Shown: positions 56,293 to 64,000 of the stretch, piece by piece
How the letters are laid out: every line of letters starts with the position of its first letter
Position numbering within the stretch: the first letter of the stretch is position 1
From: Bacteroidota bacterium
GTDB lineage: Bacteria > Bacteroidota > Bacteroidia > UKL13-3
DNA: 64,000 nucleotides
Assembly (NCBI GenBank): GCA_027484685.1
Contig: JAIXSO010000003.1
Location: forward strand, 48,375 to 112,374
Reading direction: 5' to 3'
The notes under the pieces: generated by a model
Told to the model about the DNA's origin: nothing
The model's input: only the letters and a program-made list of their open reading frames with translations
The model's database searches: none
Program-made: the position numbers and the translations under genes

Positions 56293-56568
56293 ATGCATTT
56301 GACAACCGAGGCTAAACAAGCCATCTTCGAAAAGTTCGGTACAGCCAAGTCTAAAACAGACACTGGTTCTGCTGAAAGTCAGATTGCTCTTTTCACTGAG
56401 AGGATCAATCACATTACTGAACACTTAAAAATTAACAAAAAAGATTTCTCTGCAGAGTTAAGTCTTGTAAAGTTAGTAGGAAAAAGACGTTCATTATTAA
56501 ATTACTTAATGCGTAAAGACATTTTCCGCTATAGAGCAATTATTAAAGAACTTGAAATCCGTAAATAA
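56293..56568 (+). CDS. rpsO: 30S ribosomal protein S15
   Basis: 91 residues, standard. It binds the central domain of 16S rRNA early in assembly. Visible: TGSAESQIALFTERINHITEH, then LVKLVGKRRSLLNYL and the end FRYRAIIKELEIRK. It is followed by pnp, the classical rpsO-pnp order, here with a terminator between. Confidence 0.97.
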   Translation: MHLTTEAKQAIFEKFGTAKSKTDTGSAESQIALFTERINHITEHLKINKKDFSAELSLVKLVGKRRSLLNYLMRKDIFRYRAIIKELEIRK

Positions 56569-56624
56569 GATTTTCACACCAATTGACATATTACCATTAA
56601 AAGTAGTATTCAATTAAATTTATT

Positions 56625-56660
56625 AAAAGCAGGGGCCCTAATTATAAGCTCCTGCTTTTT
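56625..56660 (+). terminator. Intrinsic terminator between rpsO and pnp
   Basis: 12 bp stem (56625-56636 with 56648-56659, one G-U pair), 11 nt loop, T-run. It separates rpsO from pnp. The pnp 5' leader after it (56661-56775) contains a possible 7 bp hairpin CCCATCT/AGATGGG (56712-56718 with 56749-56755). Confidence 0.85.
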
Positions 56661-56775
56661 GTGTTTTTGAAGCACATAAAATTACAAAACAAAAAACGCT
56701 ATTTTACTAATCCCATCTTGGTAAAATATTGAATAATTAAATAGAAACAGATGGGGCTGAAAAACAAAAAAATAT

Positions 56776-58932
56776 ATGTCACAAGCAACAATTAAAACAT
56801 TTGAAATTGGTGGTCAAACCATCAGTCTTGAAACAGGCCGTTTAGCTCGCCAGGCCGATGGAGCAGTAGTATTAAAAACAGGAGACACCATGATTATGGC
56901 TACTGTAGTATCTGCCAAAGAAGCTAAAGAAGATGTGGATTTTATGCCACTTACCGTTGATTACCAAGAAAAATTTGCGTCAGTTGGCCGTATTCCTGGT
57001 AGTTTTTTTAGAAGAGAAGCCAAACTTTCGGATTACGAAATTTTAATCAGCCGTATAGTTGATAGAGCTTTACGTCCTTTATTCCCTAGCGATTATCACG
57101 CTGATACTCAAGTTGCTTTAACTTTAATATCGAGCGATCAAAATATAATGCCAGATGCTTTAGTTGGTTTAGCAGCATCGGCTGCTTTATTGGTAAGCGA
57201 TATTCCTTTTAACGGACCAATATCGGAAGTACGTGTTGCACGTATTGATGGTAAGTTTGTTATCAATCCTTTAAAAAGCGACTTAGAGCGTGCAGATATG
57301 GATTTGATAGTAGCTGGTACCGAAAAAGATTTAAACATGGTAGAAGGCGAGTGCCAAGAAGTAAGCGAAGCAGATATGCTTGAAGCTTTAAAAATTGCGC
57401 ACGATGCTATTAAATTACAAATTAAAGCGCAGTGGGAATTATGCGAAATGTTAGGAGGTAAAAAACCTGTTCGCGAATATAACCATGAGCGTAGTAATCC
57501 TGAATTAGAAGCTTCAATCCGTGCTTTTGCTTACGATAAAGTTTACGAAATAGCTAAAGCTAAATTAGGTAAAAACGAAAGAAGCACTGGTTTTAAAGCA
57601 ATTAGAGAAGAATACAAAGCTAGCTTACCTGAAGGAACTGAAATTGACAAATTTTTAACCAATAAATATTTTCATGATGTAGAGTATGATGCAGTTCGTG
57701 CTATGATTATGAACGATAGACAACGTTTGGATGGTAGAAAATTAGACGAAATCAGACCAATTTGGTCAGAAGTAAGTTACTTACCTGCAGCGCATGGTTC
57801 AGCTATTTTTACACGTGGTGAAACACAATCGTTAACAACCGTTTCGTTAGGTTCAAAATTAGATGAGCAAATGTTGGACAGCCCAATGTTAACAGGCTAC
57901 GCTAAATTTATGTTACATTATAATTTCCCTTCGTTCAGTACAGGTGAGGTGAGACCAAGCCGCGGACCAGGAAGACGTGAAATTGGACATGGAAATTTAG
58001 CTTTACGTGGTTTAAAACGTGTATTACCACCTTTAGAAGAAAGCCCTTACACCATCCGTATTGTTTCTGATATTTTAGAATCAAATGGTTCAAGTAGTAT
58101 GGCTACAGTTTGCGCTGGTTCATTGGCATTAATGGATGCAGGTATTCCAATTACAGGCGCTGTAAGTGGAATTGCAATGGGTTTAATTAGCGATGAAACT
58201 ACTGGTAAATATGCTATTTTATCTGATATTTTAGGAGATGAAGATCATTTAGGTGATATGGATTTTAAAGTTGTAGGTACTGCAAAAGGTATTACTGCTT
58301 GCCAAATGGATATTAAAATAAATGGTTTACGTTGGGAAATGGTTGAAGAAGCTTTAAATCAAGCTAAAGCTGGTCGTGAACATATAAGAAACGAAATGAA
58401 TAAAACCATTTCGGCTCCTGCTAGCGATTTAAAACCACATGCGCCACGTATTGAAACTTTATTGATTGATAAAGAATTTATTGGAGCAGTAATTGGACCA
58501 GGTGGTAAAATTATTCAAGGTATTCAAAAAGAAACTGGTGCTACCATTTCAATTACCGAAACTGAAAAGAATGGTGTAGTTGAAATTGCTTCAAGTAATG
58601 CTGATAGTTTACGTAGAGCCATGCAAATGATTAAAGGAATTGTTGCAGTTCCTGTAGTTGGCGATGAATACGAAGGTAAAGTTAAAAACATCATGGACTT
58701 TGGTGCATTTGTTGAATTTTTACCTGGTAAAGATGGTTTATTGCATATCAGTGAAATTAGCTGGAACCGCATTGATAAAATGGATGGTGTATTACAACAA
58801 GGCGAAATCATTAAAGTAAAACTAATTGAAGTTGACAAAAAAACTGGTAAATACAGATTAAGCCGCAAAGCTTTATTACCAAAACCAGAACCAACTCCTA
58901 AACCAGAAACTCCAAAAGAGCCAACTGCGTAA
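56776..58932 (+). CDS. pnp: Polyribonucleotide nucleotidyltransferase (PNPase)
   Basis: 718 residues. 3'-5' phosphorolytic exoribonuclease. Two RNase PH domains (first from [20 protein letters not shown] and [12 protein letters not shown]; second with [14 protein letters not shown] and [14 protein letters not shown]), then a KH domain ([20 protein letters not shown]) and S1 domain ([28 protein letters not shown]). All expected domains and lengths are present. The C-terminal [15 protein letters not shown] tail is low-complexity. Confidence 0.98.
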   Translation: MSQATIKTFEIGGQTISLETGRLARQADGAVVLKTGDTMIMATVVSAKEAKEDVDFMPLTVDYQEKFASVGRIPGSFFRREAKLSDYEILISRIVDRALRPLFPSDYHADTQVALTLISSDQNIMPDALVGLAASAALLVSDIPFNGPISEVRVARIDGKFVINPLKSDLERADMDLIVAGTEKDLNMVEGECQEVSEADMLEALKIAHDAIKLQIKAQWELCEMLGGKKPVREYNHERSNPELEASIRAFAYDKVYEIAKAKLGKNERSTGFKAIREEYKASLPEGTEIDKFLTNKYFHDVEYDAVRAMIMNDRQRLDGRKLDEIRPIWSEVSYLPAAHGSAIFTRGETQSLTTVSLGSKLDEQMLDSPMLTGYAKFMLHYNFPSFSTGEVRPSRGPGRREIGHGNLALRGLKRVLPPLEESPYTIRIVSDILESNGSSSMATVCAGSLALMDAGIPITGAVSGIAMGLISDETTGKYAILSDILGDEDHLGDMDFKVVGTAKGITACQMDIKINGLRWEMVEEALNQAKAGREHIRNEMNKTISAPASDLKPHAPRIETLLIDKEFIGAVIGPGGKIIQGIQKETGATISITETEKNGVVEIASSNADSLRRAMQMIKGIVAVPVVGDEYEGKVKNIMDFGAFVEFLPGKDGLLHISEISWNRIDKMDGVLQQGEIIKVKLIEVDKKTGKYRLSRKALLPKPEPTPKPETPKEPTA

Positions 58933-58953
58933 TTTTTAAAATAACAAAGTATA

Positions 58954-58989
58954 AAAAAAGAGGTATTCTATTCTGAATACCTCTTTTTT
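58954..58989. terminator. Bidirectional intrinsic terminator after pnp
   Basis: 15 bp perfect inverted repeat (58954-58968 with 58975-58989), 6 nt loop, A-run and T-run on opposite sides, between pnp and the convergent T9SS cargo gene. Sequence 58990-59117 contains nothing else recognisable. Confidence 0.9.
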
Positions 58990-59117
58990 ATTTTATAGTA
59001 AAAAACAAGTTTTATACCATTTTGATTTACAAATTAGGCCAATGCATTTTGCGTAAATCTTAAATGGTATTATGCCGCCACCAAACACATTGGACTATAT
59101 TATTTATCTAAGCGGTA

Positions 59118-61619
59118 TTATTCTCTAATTACCTTAATACTTTGTTTGTTCATACCATCAATACTAAACATATAAACTCCACTTTGAAGATTCTCTAAGT
59201 TTATAATAGTTTCTTCCGTATTTAGGTTGCCACTTAATACTGTTTGCCCAATTAAATTGGTAATCATGTATTTTTTAACTCCTAAATTATTTCTATGGGT
59301 AATGGTTATGGTTGATTTAGCAGGATTTGGAAATACTTTTAAATTATTATCTAAACTTAAATTATTAATACCAACGCTTGTAATATTTACAGCTAAACTA
59401 GTTGAGTCAACACAACCATCATTATTTGTAATATTAGCTTTTAAATTTCCATTTCCAGTGTTTGACCAAATTAAATTTACGGTGTTGGTTCCTTGTCCAT
59501 TTTGTATTGTTCCATTGGTGACTGACCAATTATAAGTAGCATTTGGCTGACTTGCTACAGAATATACAAATGGAATGGTAATAGAAGTTGGAACAGTGTC
59601 TCCCGTAATTCTTCCTACAATTGGAGACGGTTTTACAGTTATCATTTTAGTAACAGAATCTTTGCAATTACCATTTCTAGTAGCAGTTAAAGTAACCATA
59701 TAGTTTCCTGAATTTGAGTATGTTATATTAAAACTCAACATACTTGAGGTATCGGCTGAACCTTCGCCAAAGCTCCATTTTCTATTTATTGCTCCATTAG
59801 CTACAGAAAATGTATCATTAAATACAAACAAATTACCATTCAAACATTGCGAAACACTGTTTATAAAAAAGTTAGAAGAAGCTGGTATTACATTAACTTT
59901 AACAGCAGCACTTGTATCTGAAAATCCGTTATTTAAAACAACCCTTTTAAACCAACTTGTTTGTGTTAAATTCTGAGGAGAATAATTTTGACCATTGTTT
60001 ATTCCATTAGCTAAAACAAACCCACTTGTTGCAGATGTAGTACTAACCAACCATTTATATTCAATAACCTTACTGGTACTACTGTCTATCTCAACATTGT
60101 CAATATGGAATCCATTGGCACCATATGCTTTTGTTGAATAAAATTCAAATTTAACTTGTGTAGTTCCTGGAGGTAATGCAAGCCTTTTTCTTACCCAAGT
60201 TCCATTAGAATTGCCTGCTACACATTTTTGACAACCATTAAATATAACGTTTTTTGTAGTAATCCCATCTGTTATTGTATCAACTGTTAACGATGTTACC
60301 CATCCTCTAATTCTTGTAAAATCATTTCCAGTTAAAGCATAAATAATGAGTGAATCGTAATTTAAACATTCACCTTGATAATAGCAATTCATAACTGTGG
60401 AAACATCAAACCCCAATGAATCGCCAAGATTACTAGGAGTGAATTTTTTTGTAGTCATAAAGCTTCTTGTTTCTTGAACACCACGTGTATCAATACATCC
60501 ACCAATATTACCAGAAGTAACATCATAACCTTGCCACATATTTTCCGATAAATGCCAACCATAAAATTCTGAAATCCAAACGAGTGTAACAAAACCCAAC
60601 CAATCATAATATGATTGCCCATTAAAATTTTCTTTCAAAATACCTGAATTTGTTCCTGTTGGAATTGTTCCTGTTAAAGCCGCAGGTTTTTCACCAGAAC
60701 AAATATTTTGATTACCCACTATTAAATTATTAGTTATGGATTTAATAACATCAACTTGTTGAGCACTCCAACTAGAACATCCATTAGGAGCAGTCACAGT
60801 TAATTTTACTGCATATGAACCTATTGAATCATAAGTTTTCATTGGGTTTGCTAAAATTGAGGTATCTCCAGATTTATTGCTAAATGACCAATTCCTAAAA
60901 TAATTTCCACTTTTATAACTTGACGAATCAATAAAACTAAAACTATTTGTACCAAGGCATTGCATACTATTCTCCAAAATACCTATTTTAGCTTTGGGTT
61001 TGGGCAAAACTGTAATTACTTTAGTGATAGAATCAGAGCAACCTGTATATTCAACAACCAATTTAACATTATAATTTCCAGGCGCTAAAAATGTGTTGGA
61101 TATTGTTGAATAACCATTAATAATTGTTTTAAAATCACCAATGGAGTCTATTATCCATTTTCTTCCAATTAATTGAGAATTGGAGGTACTCAATATTTTA
61201 GCTTCAGTAAATTCCACATTATAACCTTCGCAAATCAGCGTGTTATAAGAAAAAAAATTAGCAAATTTGGTTAAAACAAATATTGGAGAAGCGTTTGAAG
61301 TGTCAACAAATGTTCCTGAGGTAACCACTCTCTTATACCAAACTGTATCAGTAAAAGGTGAAGGAGGATAGTAGTTTTGCGTATTATTTGTTCCAGGTGC
61401 ATCCACATATCCTGTTGAATCACTTATATAAGAACATATCCATTTATAGTTGATTGTTCCGTTTCCACCTGAAGCAGGGTCAGCTGATATAACCAAAATA
61501 GTTGAATTCATGCAAATTCTTCTTGGGATTGAAAAAAGATCATTACCTACAATAGGACTTTGCGAAAACAACTGATTAGAACAAAGCGTCAGTAATAAGA
61601 GAAGAATTTTGCTTTTCAT
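59118..61619 (-). CDS. T9SS-secreted multi-domain PKD protein (full-length paralogue)
   Basis: 833 residues. Signal peptide (LLLLTLCSNQLFSQ), then PKD-like beta-sandwich repeats (FSYNTLICEGYNVEF, GSYAVKLTVTAPNGCSSW, NSGNYMVTLTATRNGNCKD) and a central extracellular jelly-roll-like stretch (PPGTTQVKFEFYSTKAYGAN with NGFHIDNVEIDSS). The last 80 residues are a type IX secretion sorting domain (NLKVFPNPAKSTITIT, then VLSGNLNTEE, QSGVYMFSID). So the protein is exported and attached or released at the surface. Adhesion or glycan-binding would fit but is not shown. Confidence 0.9.
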   Translation of the reverse strand: MKSKILLLLLTLCSNQLFSQSPIVGNDLFSIPRRICMNSTILVISADPASGGNGTINYKWICSYISDSTGYVDAPGTNNTQNYYPPSPFTDTVWYKRVVTSGTFVDTSNASPIFVLTKFANFFSYNTLICEGYNVEFTEAKILSTSNSQLIGRKWIIDSIGDFKTIINGYSTISNTFLAPGNYNVKLVVEYTGCSDSITKVITVLPKPKAKIGILENSMQCLGTNSFSFIDSSSYKSGNYFRNWSFSNKSGDTSILANPMKTYDSIGSYAVKLTVTAPNGCSSWSAQQVDVIKSITNNLIVGNQNICSGEKPAALTGTIPTGTNSGILKENFNGQSYYDWLGFVTLVWISEFYGWHLSENMWQGYDVTSGNIGGCIDTRGVQETRSFMTTKKFTPSNLGDSLGFDVSTVMNCYYQGECLNYDSLIIYALTGNDFTRIRGWVTSLTVDTITDGITTKNVIFNGCQKCVAGNSNGTWVRKRLALPPGTTQVKFEFYSTKAYGANGFHIDNVEIDSSTSKVIEYKWLVSTTSATSGFVLANGINNGQNYSPQNLTQTSWFKRVVLNNGFSDTSAAVKVNVIPASSNFFINSVSQCLNGNLFVFNDTFSVANGAINRKWSFGEGSADTSSMLSFNITYSNSGNYMVTLTATRNGNCKDSVTKMITVKPSPIVGRITGDTVPTSITIPFVYSVASQPNATYNWSVTNGTIQNGQGTNTVNLIWSNTGNGNLKANITNNDGCVDSTSLAVNITSVGINNLSLDNNLKVFPNPAKSTITITHRNNLGVKKYMITNLIGQTVLSGNLNTEETIINLENLQSGVYMFSIDGMNKQSIKVIRE

Positions 61620-61763
61620 TTTAACCTAAATTTATAACAATTATAAAAAAATAAATTAAAATACAAAACAACACTCCAATTATTCTAAATTATTTCTTTT
61701 TGTTTTAATGTGTGCCTATTTAATAATTATTCAATTTTAAAATAAGATTATTGATAATCAACA

Positions 61764-61800
61764 AAAAAGGCAGTTCTAAATCGTTTAGAACTGCCTTTTT
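61764..61800 (-). terminator. Intrinsic terminator of the truncated T9SS paralogue
   Basis: 17 bp perfect inverted repeat (61764-61780 with 61784-61800), 3 nt loop, flanked by A/T runs. Located just past the stop codon of the minus-strand gene at 61820. Confidence 0.9.
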
Positions 61801-61819
61801 ATATATCATAAAACAAGTT

Positions 61820-63925
61820 TTATTCTCTAATTACCTTAATACTTTGTTTATTCATACCATCAATACTAAGCATATAAACTCCACTTTGAAGATTTTCTAT
61901 GTTTACAATGGTTTCCTCCAAATTTAGTTTACCACTTAATACTGTTTGCCCAATTAAATTAGTAATCAAGTATTTTTTACCTCCTAAATTATTTCTATGG
62001 GTAATGGTTATGGTTGATTTAGCAGGATTTGGAAATACTTTTAAGTTATTATCTAAACTTAAGTTATTAATACCAACGGTGGTAATATTTACAGCTAAAC
62101 TAGTTGAGTCAACACAATCATCATTATTTGTAATATTGGCTTTTATAATTCCTGCTCCTGTGTTTGACCAAATTAAATTTATGGTATTGGTTCCTTGCCC
62201 ACTTTGTATTGTTCCATTGTTAACAGACCAATTATAAGTAGCATTTGGCTGACTTGTTACAGAATATACAAATGGTAAAGTGATGGAAGTTGGAACTGTG
62301 TCTCCCGAAATACTTCCAGTAATTGGAGATGATTTTACAGTTATCATTTTAGTGATAGAATCTTTGCAATTACCATTTCTAGTAGCAGTTAAAGTAACCA
62401 TATAGTTTCCTGAATTTGAGTATGTTTTATTAAAACCCAATACACTTGATGTATCTGTTAATCCTTCTCCAAAGTTCCATTTTCTGTTTATTGCTCCATT
62501 AGATACAGAAAATGTATCGTTAAATAAAAACAAATTACCATTCAAACATTGCGAAATATTGTTTACAAAAAAATTAGAAGAAGCTGGAATTACATTAACT
62601 TTAACAGCAGCACTTGTATCTGAAAATCCGTTATTTAAAACAACCCTTTTAAACCAGCTTGTTTGTGTTAGGTTCTGAGGAGAATAATTTTGACCATTGT
62701 TTATTCCATTTGCTAAAGCAAACCCACTTGTTGCAGATGCAGTGCTAACTAACCATTTATATTCAATAATCTTACTCGTGCTACTGTCAATAACAACATT
62801 ATCAATATGGAATCCATTGGCATCAGTTGTTTTTGTTGAATAAAATTCAAATTTTATTTGTGTTGTTCCTGGAGGTAATGCAAGCCTTTTTCTTGCCCAA
62901 GTTCCATATGAAGAACCTGTTACACACCTATTGCAACCGTAATAAATAACATTTTTAGTAGTAACTCCACCTATTAAGGTATCAACTGCTAAAGATGTAA
63001 CCCAACTTTTAATTCTTTTAAAACCACTTCCGTTGGAGCCATAAATAATCAGAGAGTCATAATTTTGACATACACCTTGATAATAACAATTCATAACGGT
63101 AGAAACATCAAACCTCAATGAATCACCTAGATTACTTGGAGTGATTTTTTTTGTGGTTAAAAAACTTCTTGTTTGTTGAACATTACGGGTATCAATAAAT
63201 CCACCAAAATCTCCAGATGAAGGAATATTAGCTTGCCACATTTTCTCAGTTGAACTCCAACCATTATCTTCAGGAATCCAAAGTAGATCTGAACCCCACC
63301 ATTCTTTGTAAACACTGCCTGTAAAATCTTCTTTTAAAATACCAGAATTTGTTCCAATTGGTATTGTTCCTGTTAAAGCCGTAGGCGTTTCACCTGAACA
63401 AATAGTTTGATTACCCATTATTGAATTATTAGAAATAGATTTAATTACATCTACTTGTTTAGCTGATGTTGTATAACATCCATTGGAAGCAGTTACTTTC
63501 AATTTAACTGTGTATGAGCCAATTGAATCATATGTTTTTATTGGGTTTGTTGAAATTGAAGTGTCTCCAGATTTATTACTAAATGACCAATTCCTTAAAT
63601 AATTTCCACCTGAATAACTTGACGAATCAATAAAATTAAAACTATTTGTACCAAGACATTGCATGCTATTGCCCAAAATACCAATTTTAGCTTTTGGTTT
63701 AGGCAAAATGGTGATTACTTTAGTAACAGAATCAGAGCAGCCTGTGTAATAGACAACTAATTTAACATTATAATTTCCAGGCGATAAAAATGTATTGTAT
63801 ATTATTGAATTATTAACACTAATTGTATTAAAATCTGTACAAGAGTCTATAATCCATTTTCTACCAATAAAATCATTAGAGCCTAATAACCTTAGTTCGG
63901 GATAAGAATATGTTGATATTTTTGT
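61820..63925 (-). pseudogene. 5'-truncated paralogue of the T9SS PKD protein
   Basis: The frame matches the neighbour at 59118 along about 690 residues, including the complete sorting domain (NLKVFPNPAKSTITIT, QSGVYMLSIDG). Going upstream past the TTG at 63706 it stays homologous (FIGRKWIID, SPGNYN, YTGCSDSVTKVIT) to about 63860 and then ends at a stop at 63926-63928 without an ATG. No signal peptide or first PKD repeat exists upstream in any frame to the window edge. So it is a tandem duplicate that has lost its 5' end, unless the missing part lies beyond a frameshift outside the window. Confidence 0.72.
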
Positions 63926-64000
63926 TTATAAAAATCTGTAAATCAATTAAATAGTAGCATTGAAATTGTTAAATTTGTAGTGCAAACAATAAACAAAACA

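Overview
The window is AT-rich chromosomal DNA from a member of the Bacteroidota. The evidence is: two paralogous proteins with PKD-like regions and C-terminal type IX secretion (Por) sorting domains, GLDSL-free lipoproteins of the CxK type, an alpha/beta-fused branched-chain 2-oxo acid dehydrogenase E1, Bacteroidota-specific families (DUF4292, DUF5723-OmpA, LytS/LytTR pairs), and promoters of the TTG-N18-21-TAnnTTTG type instead of E. coli-like ones. No genus can be named from the sequence.

Layout. 1-14.9 kb: the 3' part of mfd, a GAF histidine kinase, a lipoprotein plus DUF5723/thrombospondin-3/OmpA pair, a PfkB kinase, tRNA-Asn with a GIY-YIG relic behind it, a methyltransferase, a LiaF-like protein, a LytS/LytTR two-component system and dihydrofolate reductase. 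15-22.7 kb (minus strand): a TPR protein, then the methionine cluster hom-metX-metY and a separate OsmC-metZ operon. 22.8-35 kb: three TPR histidine kinases (one more follows to 37.4 kb), three tandem small lipoproteins (one frameshifted), kbl, ftsH, the fused E1 and tsaB. 35-46 kb: EnvC-like peptidase, DUF4292 lipoprotein, a toxin-antitoxin locus with a nonsense-mutated toxin, thiamine pyrophosphokinase, a 2OG oxygenase, gcvH, membrane proteins and a glycosyltransferase. 46-51 kb is the most accessory-looking part: two TonB-like paralogues, a AAA ATPase gene bracketed by two near-identical 31-33 bp palindromes, and a 1.8 kb segment bounded by a 115 bp duplication of the end of aspS. 51-64 kb: aspS with an extra C-terminal tail, hemW, a small-protein/nucleotidyltransferase pair, a PD40 protein, rpsO, pnp and two type IX cargo paralogues.

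Main discovery candidate. In front of the methionine/cysteine assimilation genes there are three unannotated leader peptides of 24-36 codons, beginning MN(L/F) and carrying a dense block of Met and Cys codons (for example MYMMCMC and MCMMYMC). Each is followed by an intrinsic terminator, and each contains, starting 8 nt after its last sensing codon, a segment that can pair with the 5' arm of that terminator. This is the architecture of ribosome-mediated attenuation. Two such units lie in series before metY-metX-hom and one lies before osmC-metZ. The whole regulon of the cluster would therefore read Met-tRNA and Cys-tRNA charging rather than a SAM riboswitch.

Other items worth follow-up are the aspS 3'-end duplication/replacement (all five differences between the repeats are synonymous), the palindrome-bracketed ATPase, a terminator-like hairpin inside the start of the gene after gcvH, a ParE-like toxin with an in-frame stop, and several broken tandem paralogues.
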